Shown: positions 11,641-22,304 of the stretch, piece by piece
How the letters are laid out: every line of letters starts with the position of its first letter
How positions within the stretch are numbered: the first letter of the stretch is position 1
NCBI GenBank assembly: GCA_963281255.1
Contig: OY725488.1
Span: 4,053,925-4,117,924 of the forward strand
DNA from: Aphrocallistes beatrix
Taxonomy: Eukaryota > Porifera > Hexactinellida > Sceptrulophora > Aphrocallistidae
DNA: 64,000 bases
Direction of reading: 5' to 3'
The notes under the pieces: generated by a model
Database searches by the model: none
What the model saw: only the letters and a program-made list of their open reading frames with translations
What the model was told of the DNA's origin: nothing
Position numbers and translations under genes: made by a program

Positions 11641-11963
11641 TAAAATTCTATCTCAGTGTTTTATTTTTCAAGGAATTCCTGAGAAAATCTGGGGTAAAAG
11701 TCTCCCACTCTTTCAATATGGCATCTTTTAATTCAGACAAATTGGCGAAGTGTTTTATTGAGAGACGCTGCTTTAGTACTCTCCAGAGGTTCTCAATTAG
11801 ATTAAGACCAGGGGAATTGCTTGGCTAAGCTAATTGAGCAATGTTTATGTCGGACTTCCATGCTTTACTGAGACTTGAAGGTGAATTGGCGAGTTATCCT
11901 CCTGTAGTATCCAACCTTTAGGATAGAAAAAATCAGCAATTTCTAGCAGGCATTCATCTAGAG

Positions 11964-13279
11964 CAGTGTTTCTCAACCTTTTTCTTCTCGCGGCACCCTT
12001 TCTAAACTTATACCTTTCAGCGGCACCCCTTAATTTGACTTGGGCAGGGCAATGAACAAATGATAGTAAAAGTGGAGATTGATTTGAATGATTACGACTT
12101 TATTATTAGTGGTGCGGCATAGCATGAAATTTATAACAATTGTGCATTTTGTGATAAAAGCACCAAAATTGGTACACATGTACTTTGATATACTATAAAC
12201 ATTTTTGGATATTGGGCCACCTGAAACGATGCCTATGTCAGCCATGACAGCTGGCCCCAAATTACCACGTCCGATAGTATTGCTGGAATGGTCCCCTATC
12301 AATAACTTCTTTTAATTAATTAATCACAACAGATCATATTTTGATTGTTAAATTCGTGTCCAGCACGAAATTTCCAGCAATTTGATATATATATTGAACA
12401 TATTTGGAGAATTATTTTGGTTGCCTGTCCCTAGCAATGGCCAGGAATGTTGGAAAATTCCGATCTCCAAATTTTGGAGGAACCATATCGAGTGACCCCT
12501 TGTTCTTCTCGGCTAGGTTCAGCGAGTACGAATATGCTAATTAGAATGCTCTGATATATCATATGTGGAATATATGAAAGTTTTGTGGTATGCCATAGTG
12601 GAAGGTATAGTTGAATGTGGTAAAACATTCATATATTCTACATATGATATATCAGAGCGTTCTAATTAGCATATTCGTACTCGCTGAACCTAGCCGAGAA
12701 GAACAAGGGGTCACTCGATATGGTTCCTCAAAAATTTAGAGATCGGAATTTTTCAACATTCCAGGCCGTTGCTAGGAACGGGCAACCAAAAAGATTCTCA
12801 AAATATGGTCAATATATATATCAAATTGCTGGAAATTTCGTTCAAAATATGATATGGTGTGATTAAAAGAAGTTATTGATAGAGGACAATTCCGGCAATA
12901 CTATCGGACGTGATAATTTGGGCCAGCTGTCATGGCTGACATAGGCATCGTTTCAGGTGGCCCAATATCCAAAAATGTTCATAGTATATCAAAGTACATG
13001 TGTACCAATTTTGGTGCTTTTATCACAAAATGCACAATTGTTTTGCTATGCAGCACCACTATATAGAATAACTAATTAATAAACTAGGAAATTATTGTGA
13101 ATATTGTGTAATAAATTTTTCCAGAGTATTGTCAGAGGACAATCATCAAATTCAACATTGACAATGGTATCAATAAAAAATAAAATAAAGCAGTATGTAA
13201 GTGTGGTAAGGCCTGCGGCACCCCTAGAGAAAGCAAATGGCACCCCAGGGTGCCGCGGCACCCCGGTTGAGAACCACTG
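11964..13279. mobile_element. Non-autonomous hAT element, exact 8-bp duplication
   Basis: The termini read CAGTGTTTCTCAACC on the left and the inverse of CAGTGGTTCTCAACC on the right, a common hAT terminus. The 8-mer ATCTAGAG is duplicated at 11956-11963 and 13280-13287. Next to both ends lie repeats of GCGGCACCCC. The centre is occupied by a long palindrome at about 12109-13059. I see no transposase coding. Confidence 0.9.
12109..13059. mobile_element. 0.95-kb palindrome nested in hAT, hairpin-module family
   Basis: Arms of about 470 bp start GTGGTGCGGCATAGC and end GCTATGCAGCACCAC and meet near 12590. The flanks are TA on both sides (12107-12108, 13060-13061), consistent with a TA-target element, but this is weak evidence. 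Each arm contains the module AAATTTCCAGCAATTTG plus the CCATATCGAGTGACCCC block. Both are also found in the palindrome at 43145-46180. Confidence 0.7.
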
Positions 13280-13783
13280 ATCTAGAGTATCAATATAACG
13301 ACCGAAGTTAAAATTTCCTTGAAACCTTCAAAATAGTTATTCCGCGAGCCGAAATGCCACGATGCTCAAGTGACTTATTCTCGCGAATAAGTTTCAAAGT
13401 GCGAAAAACAGTCATTCTAGGGATGTCTGTTCTTCGGCAAATTTCTACCGGAGATGTTATTCCAGAGTCATAAAGGATTTTAATAACATCCCTACGATCT
13501 TTTTGAGTCATTTTAGTTGCTAATTCTTGAAAGAAGTAAGAATTGTTAATTTTAAAACGAAATATAAAATAAAAATAGGCTGTAAAAAGAACATCGAAAA
13601 AACGGTAGCCGTCTCTCTCTATTTTGGATGCAAACTCGAAAATACGGATAATTTAGAGGTAATTTGCAGCCTAGTGGGAGAGCATGAAATAAAATAACTT
13701 CCTAAACCATTTATGGGTGAATTGTAACCCTGGAAGAAATACATAAAGAAATGATCTATTTCCTATGTAGTACCAATAATTAT

Positions 13784-14367
13784 GAAACAGACTGTATGTG
13801 CGCAAAATTTGGGATCGAAAAGAGGCATTCGTCAGCCTATCATCCTCAGGGGGATGGCCAAGCAGAGCGAACTGTAGAGAACGCCAAACAGACCCTTCGA
13901 TGTGTATTGGCAGCGCCAGAGCTCAGACTAAAAGACAATATGATAAGAGCGCCCTGGGGGGTGCTACAACAATGGGAGTTGGACAAACGACGCTACTCAG
14001 GAATTTCAACAGAGCAGACGGATTAGAGCCCATGTTTACCGGACCATACACAGTTGTGGACATCAAATACCCGAACGTGAAGGTCCAGAAAGGTGAAAAC
14101 CGGTACACATGGGTACATCTTAACGACTGTGAAATTGTACAGCAGCCTGCGCCAGTGAATCTGTGGGCGCAGGACGAGCCTAAACAGGCGGGAGAGAGAG
14201 TGGAGGATGAGAGTAACATAGAGGAACCGATAGTGATCTCTATGGATACGGAAGTGGAGGGACAAGAGGATCGCGCGGGATCCACACCGCCCGGAAATAG
14301 CAAACTACGGCGGTCGTCCAGGACACGCAAACAACCGGACAGATATGGAATAACAGCCTACTCATAG
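13784..14367 (+). pseudogene. Gypsy integrase C-terminus
   Basis: The first frame (13798-14026) has CAKFGIEKRHSSAYHPQ followed by GDGQAERTVENAKQ, the region around the catalytic glutamate of integrase. Reading then shifts to a second frame (about 13930-14367) with MFTGPYTVVDI, the GPY/F module that follows the core in chromatin-targeting gypsy integrases, and an acidic tail ending in RRSSRTRKQPDRYG. The upstream catalytic aspartates are deleted. Confidence 0.85.
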
Positions 14368-14388
14368 AAATAGTAACCGCTTCTTTTC

Positions 14389-14402
14389 GAGGAGGGAGGT
14401 GA
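14389..14402 (+). other. Polypurine tract
   Basis: The sequence GAGGAGGGAGGTGA lies directly before the 3' LTR, the position where plus-strand DNA synthesis is primed in gypsy elements. Confidence 0.75.
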
Positions 14403-14558
14403 TGTGACGAATAGCTTATTAGTCAAGCATAGTTAGAAATAACACACTCGGTGTTAGTAGGTGTGCATAAGTATACTGAGTGCTGTAGTCATCATTCTCA
14501 ATTATATTTCTATTGAATTCAGGTTACTTTCAGCTTAGCGAGTAAGGAGATTCTCACA
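14403..14558 (+). repeat. 3' LTR, 156 bp
   Basis: It starts TGTGACGAATAGC, ends GATTCTCACA, and shows the uninterrupted site into which the palindrome jumped in the 5' LTR. Confidence 0.9.
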
Positions 14559-14617
14559 AGTTTAAGAATAAGAATTAAACATTTGATATGTCAAAAAGTG
14601 GTTGAGTAATATTTAAA

Positions 14618-14875
14618 CACGCGCGCTTTGCTTGCTTGTGCTGCGCGGCTAGCGGACACTTTGTGTCCGCCGGAGGTGCCCTTAAGGCACCTGGGATTAC
14701 ATTGATTAATTATAAGGGAGATAAGATCTCTAAATACGTCTGTCCTACTATTATAATCGATATCGCACTCAAAATCACCAAATTTGTCAATTTTTAAAAT
14801 TTTAAAGCGTAATGATGACGTCATAACAAAGTGATGAGTCATCATTTTTCAAATTAATGGTGGTTGCATTCAAGG
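14618..14875 (-). mobile_element. Helitron-like element, 3'-end fragment
   Basis: It begins with the GC-rich 3' end in reverse (GCGCGCTTTGCTTGCTTG), the GGCGGACAC/GTGTCCGCC-type hairpin and a GGTGCC/GGCACC hairpin. The TAATTATAAGGGAGATAA block and a TGACGTCA core follow. The rest is missing. Confidence 0.75.
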
Positions 14876-15155
14876 TATTATACAGCCCTCCAGAGATACT
14901 CTACTAATCTCTAACCCATACATTTTTATACGCCTATATCGATAAATAACAGTATAATATAGGGTAAATTGGGTAATATTCTAAATTTTTACGCTTCTAA
15001 ACTTTTTCGGGCTTAAAATCATACGCTAAAAGGAGCGTCTCGCACTCCTAGATAATCTCTTGGTTGCATTATTTGTGAGGTATATTAGTATATACGTTCT
15101 ATATATTCATATTTTAACACCACCACTGCAAAGCTTTGTTTAAAGATATTAGTAA

Positions 15156-15474
15156 GATCTCAACGACGACTAATTTAGGTTATTTCACCATGTAGGACCG
15201 ATTTTGCGCTTTGAAAGTAATTATAAGAATATTTTCTGAGTTATTGACATATTGATATATACATATTTTCACACCTTTTGAAAAAAATCTTATTTAATGC
15301 TAAAAGCGAGTTCTCAACGGCTAATATTGGATATTTTAATAAGTATATTCCGATTTTCGCACTTTTAAAGAAATAATGTGAATATTTTATGAACTATAAA
15401 ATATGATATATACGTATATGTTTTCACACCTTGTGAAAAAATTTCATTTTGCGTTAAAACCGAGTTCTCAACGG
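15156..15474. repeat. Tandem repeat, period about 153 bp
   Basis: The anchor GAGTTCTCAACGG recurs at 15308 and 15462, with a diverged copy (GATCTCAACGA) at 15156. This gives spacings of 152 and 154 bp. Between them recur CCGATTTTCGCACTTT-like and TTTTCACACCTT blocks. Confidence 0.65.
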
Positions 15475-15536
15475 GGGAGCACTCCCTTTTGCCACCCATA
15501 CCTTATTCTGTTGCATGCGTTGAGGCTCTGAATATC

Positions 15537-16039
15537 TTATCCAGTTTCATCCCCGGTACATATTTCAGATAATCGCCTCTCATCGCAATGCTCATATTTT
15601 TCAAGCAAGTTTTTGGCCATTCTCAATCGGTTCTCCTTTTGAGCCTGTGTTAAGAAATGTGGCACCAAACGTGAACAAATCTTTGACATACCAAGATGCT
15701 TTGTCAGAATAGTATGAACACTTCCCGTTGACAAGTCCAGGGTGCCAGCTAACTGTTCGACTGTAATATGCGGATCAGAATGACACAGTTCAGCTACAAG
15801 AGCAATATTGTTGGAGGTAGTAGCAGTAACGGGTTATCCCATCCGAGGGTCATCTTCTATCGACTCACTACCTCCACAAAACGAAGAATCCACTTCTTAA
15901 CTGTCGATTCCGAACAGGCCTCTTCCCCAAATACGGTAACCAAGTCTTGGTGGATATTCCTTGGAGTATCGCTGAGTAATGAGCGAATTTTGATGTAGGC
16001 TCTCTGCTCAAGTAAAATTTCGCTCGATTTAGAAGCCAT
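15537..16039 (-). pseudogene. Mariner transposase, N-terminal half
   Basis: On the minus strand 16039-15857 gives a start, MASKSSEILLEQRAYIKIR, and the first helix-turn-helix ending KKWILRFVEV. 15734-15537 gives STGSVHTILTKHLGMSKIC, HFLTQAQKENRLRMAKNLL and the first catalytic motif, ICTGDETG. The middle is frameshifted and the other two catalytic aspartates are missing. This is a different copy from the relic at 80-770. Confidence 0.8.
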
Positions 16040-16751
16040 AGATTCTTCTGTGGTTACTATAGTCGATCTTTAGGAAAGCGTAACTTGGAAATTAATCAAT
16101 CGATTCTATCAAACTAAATTGTTGCTACTAGAAGAATATATAAGCTATATAATTGAAAGCAAATAGGGGAGATTATTCACTGTCACTAACTTAAAATGCC
16201 ACTCACCCACCTCTCCATTTCAGTCTCATCCGAAATGCTGGACAATTGTGGGATAGAACTAACGCACATATTCAAAAAAGTGAAACCAATGCCCATTTGG
16301 AGTAGAATTAACGTCTACATTCAAAATACATCTAATGTATATATACAGAATAGTACTATTGCATGCGCCTTTCTGTGCTTAACTGCCTCTGAAAATCACT
16401 ATGGATACCTTGCAAACTCGTTTGTATATACACTAACCGGGCAAAAGTATTTGAACACTTCATTCTTTCACTTACCAATAGTACAAATTTGATATTTTCA
16501 TGAAGACATTACGTCCAAATTCTAAGAGATGCTAAAGGTCTGATTTCAGATTCGAAATCTACACATTCGAATTAGTCATTGTTGAAGATATCTAATAAAT
16601 TACTCATTGAAGAATCATAACAGCCTAAGCCATCATAGGTAATTCATTGCCATCATGAGTATGGTTAAAATGGGCGTAAGTGACATAGGGTGGCACTGAT
16701 TGATTTTTACCAAAGTTGGAATAAATGATTAATTATGAAAATTCACTGTAC

Positions 16752-17820
16752 CATAGCCTACTCTAATAATGCCTCACAGTAGACTGAAATTATGGACTAG
16801 GGATGAAGTAATAGCCGAATGGATTAATACACGGTTACCCTAAAATCGTTAACCATGCAGAATAGGCATTAATAATATATTACCAGCATATATCAACATG
16901 GTATCAAAGTACATATATCCGTTGGAAAAATTTCGATTAGTCATCATATCATTGCGCAACAAGTCTTTCTAAGGACAATTTTAGCGATTTTATAATCTAT
17001 TTTAACCCTATTTCTAAATGGTATTAAGGTGTGATTTTTGTGTATAACCAAGCTTAGTACGAGTTAATTTTAAAAATTTAAAATTTTCCAATGGAATGTT
17101 GTTACATTTCTGCGTTGCTATGGTAAAGCATTTTAGTCAGTTTGGGCCATTTTGTGCGAACTGTAGTAACTAGATCTTCAAATTTGATCTTGTTTGATAG
17201 GCAATGGACTACTTCCTATTAGGTGATAATACAACTTGAACTTCTAAATTCAACGAGTTTTGAGTTATGGGTTGATTTTTAAAATGTGACCAAAACACTA
17301 AATTGTCTCATAACTCTATAGTATGTTCATTTAGAAGTTTAAATTGTATTATTACCTAATAGGAAGTAGCCAATTGCCTATCAAATACGATCAAATTTGA
17401 ATACCTAGTTCTTACAGTTTGCAGGATATGGCTCAAACTGATCAAAATGCTTTACCATAACAACGTAGGAATGTAACAACAATCCATTGAAAAAATCTAT
17501 ATTTTTCAAATCAACTCCTACTAATCTTAGTTCTACACAAAAATTCTACATTAATAATATAATTTAGAAGTAGGCTTAAAACAGCTTACAAAATCGCCAA
17601 AATCGTGCTTAAAATGACCTGTTGCGCAATGATATGATGACTAATCGAAATTCTGACAACGGATAGATGTACTTTGATGCCATGTTTATATATGCTGGTA
17701 ATACATCCTTAATGCCTATCCTACATGGTTAACGATTTTAAGCTAATCGTGTATTAATCCATTCGGCTATGACTGCATCCTTGGTTATTTCACTGTGAGG
17801 CATTATTAGAGTAGGCTATG
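16752..17820. mobile_element. 1.07-kb palindromic element, 7-bp duplication (copy P3)
   Basis: Ends read CATAGCCTACTCTAATAATG and its inverse. The 7-mer ACTGTAC is duplicated at 16745-16751 and 17821-17827. Arms of about 520 bp meet near 17285. It is inserted in the Tc1-type MITE. Confidence 0.9.
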
Positions 17821-17953
17821 ACTGTACTAATTAGAATGTGTATTATTCGAATCTTGAATCCGATTAGCTGTATCTCATACTGTTTATAAGTAATCCTCTT
17901 CATGAATAGACACATTTAGTACAATTTACATGTGAGATAATAAGTGTTCAGAT

Positions 17954-18445
17954 CAGGGTTGGGTTTTGTCCGTCCAAAACAGGTTTTGGATAGGGCAGTG
18001 GACAAAACCTGGTTTTAACCGGTTAAAACCGGACAAAACTGGACAAAACCTAATAGAAACTGTAAATCATTGCAGTGGGTACGAAACAGTTTAGGATGGA
18101 AAGAGAGCGAGGACAATGAATGGATTTTCTTGCTAACTCCTGTTTATTACCATACTAACTATATTTTGTATTCGATCTATCATGGAAGACACGAACAACA
18201 ATTGGACAAAACCTGGACAAAACTTGGACAAAACCTGGACAAAACCTATACACGAACAGTGATTTTAGACTAACAATAGTTTACTGATGGTTACAGACTT
18301 CCAGTTAATGAGGAATATGAATTAAATTTTGAGGTTTTGTCCAGTTTTGTCTAGTTTTGTCCACCCAATAGGTTTTGGACAGGACGGTTTTAACCTGGTT
18401 AAAACCACTAGGTTTTGTCCAAGTGGACAAAACCTGCCAACCCTG
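17954..18445. mobile_element. hAT MITE built of GGACAAAACC repeats
   Basis: The termini are CAGGGTTGGGTTTTGTCC on the left and a short inverse (CCAACCCTG) on the right. The 8-mer GTTCAGAT is duplicated at 17946-17953 and 18446-18453. The interior holds many copies of GGACAAAACC or its inverse, in direct runs at 18202-18247 and in both orientations near the ends. This resembles arrays of subterminal transposase-binding sites. Confidence 0.85.
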
Positions 18446-18487
18446 GTTCAGATACTTGTGTTTAGTAGGCCATAGATTAGCCTAAAG

Positions 18488-19549
18488 CATAGCTTACTCT
18501 AATAATGCCTCACAGTAAAATAACCAAGGATGCGGTAATAGCCGAATGGATTAATACACGATTAGCCAAAATCGTTAACCATGGAGAATAGGCATTAAGA
18601 ATGTATTACCAGCGTATATAAACATTGCATCAAAATACATATATCCGTTGTCAAAATTTCGATTCGTCATCATATCATCCCGCAACAGGTCATTAAAAGG
18701 ACAATTTTAGCGATTTTCTAAGCTTTTTTAACCCTATTTCTAAATGTTATTAAGGTAGAATTTTTGTGTAGAACTAAGATTAGTACGAGTTGATTTGAAA
18801 AATTTAGAATTTTTTAATGGAATATTGTTAGATTCCTACGTTGCTATGGTGAAGCATTTTGATCAGTTTGAGCCATATCCTGCAAACTGTCAGAACTAGG
18901 TCTTCAAATCTGATCGTATTTGATAGGCAATTGGCTACTTCCTATTAGGTTATAATACAATTTAAACTTCTAAATTAACAGACTATAGAGTTATGCGACA
19001 ATTTAGTGTTTTGGTCACATTCTTGAAATCAACCCATAACTCAAAACTCGTTGAATTTAGAAGTTCAAGCTGTATTATCACCTAATAGGAAATAATCAAT
19101 TGCCTATCAAACACGATCAAATTTGAAGACCTAGTTACTACAGTTCGCACAAAATGGCCCAAACTGACCAAAATCCTTTACCATAGCAACGCGGGAATGT
19201 AGCAACATTCCATTAAAAATTCTAAATTTTTCAAATCTACTCGTACTAATCTTGGTACAACACAAAAATCACACCTTAATACCGTTTAGAAATAGGGTTA
19301 AAACAGCTTAGATCGCTAAAATTGTCCTTAGAATGACCTGTTGCGCAATGATATGATGACTAATCGAAATTTTTCCAACGGATATATGTACTTTGATACC
19401 ATGTTTATATATGCTGGTAATACATTCTTAATGCCTATTCTGCATGGTTAACGATTTTAGGCTAATCGTGTATTAATCCATTCGGCTACTACTTCATCCC
19501 TAGTCCATGATTTTCAGTCTACTGTGAGGCATTATTAGAGTAGGCTATG
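18488..19549. mobile_element. 1.06-kb palindromic element, 7-bp duplication (copy P4)
   Basis: Ends read CATAGCTTACTCTAATAATG and the inverse of CATAGCCTACTCTAATAATG. The 7-mer CCTAAAG is duplicated at 18481-18487 and 19550-19556. It is closely related to P3, only 670 bp away. Confidence 0.9.
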
Positions 19550-19577
19550 CCTAAAGATTATCACGAACTAGTGTATA

Positions 19578-19830
19578 CAGGCGCGATTCGCTTGCTTGCC
19601 CTGCGCGACTGGCGGACACTTTGTGTCCGTCGGAGGCGTCCTTTGAGCGCCTGTCCCCATATTGTTTAATCATTGGGTAGATAACATCTCTAAATACGTC
19701 TGGCTTACTTTTATATTCGATATCCCTCGAAAATCACAAAAGAAGTCAATTTTACAATTTTGATACATAATGATGGCATCTTACCAGTGATGAGTGATCA
19801 TTTTTTAATGAAAGTTATGTCATATTTGTG
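19578..19830 (-). mobile_element. Helitron-like element, 3' part
   Basis: It starts in reverse with CAGGCGCGATTCGCTTGC, then the GGCGGACAC hairpin and the ATAACATCTCTAAATACGTC body. It is cut by the next copy at 19832. Confidence 0.75.
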
Positions 19831-19831
19831 A

Positions 19832-20345
19832 CAAGCGCGATTCGCTTGCTTGCCCTGCGCGGCTGTCGGACACTTTGTGCCCGTCGGAGGGTCCCTTCGG
19901 TCACCTAGGGTTACATTGGTTAATTATGAGGGAAATGACATCTCTAAATACGTCTGTCCTACTGTTATAATCGATATCGCACGAAACATCACCAAATATA
20001 TCAATTTTTAAAATTTTGATGTGTAATGATGAAGTTATAGCAAAGTGATGAGTCATAATTTTTTGATGATAGTTGCATCATTTGTGAGGTATGTTAGTAT
20101 ACAGATTTTATTAAAATTTCATCCTTCTATCTCCTATAATGGCTGAGTTATGCTCGAATAACTGTATTGCTTAACTTGTGAAATGTTACAATGACGGCAT
20201 AATTCCATGATGAGTCCACATTTTGCTCTGAGCTCAGAACTTAGTGGAGCCATAGCCAAAAGAATCCCACATGCCAAAAATCAGCCTTCTGCTCCCGGCA
20301 GTTTCTTCAATCAATTCGTTACAGATATATATATATATATACGTA
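19832..20345 (-). mobile_element. Helitron-like element, lacking its 5' terminus
   Basis: The 3' hairpin end in reverse (CAAGCGCGATTCGCTTGC) is followed by the whole body down to TTCTTCAATCAATTCGTTAC and a TA run. The 5' TCCTTACTATTAAAA end is replaced by a Tc1-type MITE. Confidence 0.8.
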
Positions 20346-20349
20346 TATA

Positions 20350-20819
20350 TACTCGGACAAAAGTATTTGCACATTATCTTACGTGCATTTAATACTAAAA
20401 TGGGTCTATTCATGAAGATTCAAACTCCGAAACGGTGAGTGATACAACTAATCGGGTTTCAAATTCGAAATCTTCGCATTCGAATTAATTATTGTAGGAT
20501 ATTTCTAATCAATTACTAATTCCCAATTATTTCAAATTATCAATCACTGCCACCTTGTGCTACATATGTCCCTTTTTATCACTATACATGATGGTGATGT
20601 ACTACCCCTTGTTCCACAGGTTGATAATTTTACTCATTGGGTTGAGCCATTTGTTAGAAATCTTCAACTATTACTATTTCGAATGTGAAGATTTCGAATC
20701 TTAAATCAGACTCTTGATAGCTCTTAGAGTTTGAATACTTTTCCCTTCATGGAAAGATCAATTTAGTACTATTTGTATGGGGAAGAATATAGTGTACAAA
20801 TACTTTAGTCTGGTTAGTG
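20350..20819. mobile_element. Tc1-type MITE
   Basis: Ends read CTCGGACAAAAGTATTTGCA on the left (terminus damaged) and TACTTTAGTCTGGTTAGTG, followed by TA, on the right. Long internal inverted arms contain ATACTAAAATGGGTCTATTC and CGAATTAATTATTGTAG. It is the same family as 50122-50599. Confidence 0.75.
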
Positions 20820-20855
20820 TATATGTATATATACACACATACACATTAATCGAGT

Positions 20856-21085
20856 GTTAATAGTAAAGATATATTAATATATACTTTATATTAAAATTTA
20901 ATCCTTCTATCATCTCAAATGACTGAGTTATAGTCGAAAAACTTCTAATTATAAAATAGGTGACAATGACTTCATAATTCATGATGAATCGACATTTTCA
21001 TCTGAGGTCTAAACTTAGTTGAGCCATAGCCACGTGCAAAAAATCAGCTTGCTGTGCCTAACAGTTTCTTCAATCAATTCGTTAC

Positions 21086-21162
<77 letters not shown>

Positions 21163-21188
21163 CACATATACACATTAATCGAGTTTAA
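20856..21188 (-). mobile_element. Helitron-like element, 5' part, doubled 5' end
   Basis: The body from TTCATCTGAGGTC to TTCTTCAATCAATTCGTTAC, a TA run and a GATA microsatellite (about 21117-21161) end in the reversed 5' terminus, ATTAATCGAGTTTAATAG-TAAGGA. A second copy of that terminus (GAGTGTTAATAGTAAAGA) lies at about 20856-20876. This means one element end sits directly beside another. Confidence 0.7.
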
Positions 21189-21305
21189 TAGTAAGGATAT
21201 TAGAGTTGGTATTCTAAGAAAAAATAATATGTACTAGTAAACACCAACATCACATAACAGGTGCTATTACATCATAATGAGTTAATGAATGGAATTATAA
21301 GTGAG

Positions 21306-21705
21306 CTGACTTGGTTAAACGATTGTATATGGTAGATATACTATACAATGATAATATATTTGATGCGTCTATCTCAATCTTAAATAACCGTTTCACCTGT
21401 TTATAATATTCTGATTATACTGTGTTGTTCATCGTGAAACGGTCAAAAGGAGATAATCTGACTTGGCAAAACCATTCTTTATATACTATACAATGATAAT
21501 ATTTTTGATGTGTATATCTCAATCTTAATTAATCGTTTCACCCATTTTTCATCTTCTGATTCGAATGTAATGACGTCATAATGGATGAATAAAAAGTGAT
21601 AGACTGGATCTGACTTGGTTAAACGACTATATAGGTGGGTATACTATACATTGATAATACATATTCTGTCTATACATCGATTATAAATAGCAATTTTATT
21701 GACTT
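21306..21705. repeat. Tandem repeat, period 152 bp
   Basis: CTGACTTGG starts units at 21306, 21458 and 21610, exactly 152 bp apart. ACTATACAATGATAATA and ATCTCAATCTTAA recur at matching places. The copies are diverged and the last is partial. The unit sequence is not obviously related to the repeat at 15156. Confidence 0.75.
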
Positions 21706-22300
21706 TAAATTTAGGTCCTTCTCTGTTGTCGTACGGTATGTAGTAGATTTTTGCATGGATTAAAAGAAAGAGAGAGAATTGGGAGTGTCTAGAATTTCAA
21801 TAGAGTAAAAAATGCTTCAAAACAACATACTTAATCACTAAAATTTAAGTTCACAAAATATCCTCGAATGCTTTCTCATAATTCCGGTTTGACTTCAGTT
21901 GTTAGTTTCAGTTCTAATTCTGAGACCAAAAATGCATTCAAATCAAATTGGGATCGTGAGTTTTGAACTCTACACATATTAACTACTGACATGCTTAATA
22001 TTTGACCAATCGAGCATAAAATGACAAATCTATTTTTGTTGGAAGTGTTTCAGTGAGTTTAGAATTCCTCAGAAACACTAAATGCGAGTGCAAATTTTCA
22101 ATTTTGGTGAGGTTATAATTTCAAAACGGCTGGATCAAACGATTTGAGACTTTCATATATATATTGACTAGTTAAGTACTTTCAACAACTTTCATGCAAA
22201 TCGGTTGATGTTGGTGAAATGACTGGCTGAATTAGCCTCGAATTCCACATTTCCAATTTCCGCCAGTTCTACTTACACCAGCCAGAGTTCTCCACATTGA
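21706..22300. other. No gene seen
   Basis: AT-rich sequence without an open frame or recognisable repeat. It may contain the decayed front part of the piggyBac copy that follows, but I cannot read it. Confidence 0.4.
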
Positions 22301-22304
22301 TGAG

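Larger units (their letters stand above)
11640..13520 (-). pseudogene. Tc1-like transposase relic inside gypsy, split by hAT
   Basis: On the minus strand the N-terminal helix-turn-helix lies at 13308-13511 (TQKDRRDVIKILYDSGI, VEICRRTDIPRMTVFR). The C-terminal catalytic part lies at about 11650-11955 (GWILQEDNSPIH, then after a frameshift PSNSPGLNLIENLWRVL). The hAT element at 11964-13279 interrupts it. The peptide NFGRYIDTLDECLLEIADFF reads across the insertion once one target duplication is removed. The middle catalytic region between the helix-turn-helix and NFGRYID is deleted. The second relic at 7739 belongs to a similar group. Confidence 0.75.
8925..14558 (+). mobile_element. Ty3/gypsy LTR retrotransposon, deleted and multiply invaded
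   Basis: It begins TGTGACGAATAGC and ends GATTCTCACA, with 156-bp LTRs and flanking AGTT (8921-8924 and 14559-14562). The order is LTR, gag, protease, a gap lacking reverse transcriptase, RNase H and most of integrase, integrase tail, polypurine tract, LTR. The LTRs are nearly identical once the palindrome in the 5' LTR is removed, so the insertion is fairly recent. Yet the coding region has stops and a large deletion filled by a Tc1 relic and a hAT element. No envelope gene is seen. Confidence 0.9.
16431..18467. mobile_element. Tc1-type MITE, split by a palindrome and a hAT MITE
   Basis: The left terminus, after TA, is CACTAACCGGGCAAAAGTAT. The right terminus is a degraded inverse near 18467. 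The MITE sequence occupies 16431-16751, 17828-17953 and about 18454-18467. Inverted internal blocks (TTCGAATTAGTCATTG and relatives) are shared with 20350-20819 and 50122-50599. Confidence 0.7.

Noticed and set aside
18180-18250. Possible telomere-like repeat (GGACAAAACC units)
   Set aside because: The unit does not match animal telomere motifs, and the run lies inside a bounded hAT MITE with a target duplication.
15156-21705. CRISPR-like arrays from the evenly spaced repeats
   Set aside because: Units are about 152 bp, diverged, and lack short identical repeats with unique spacers; the window is eukaryotic.
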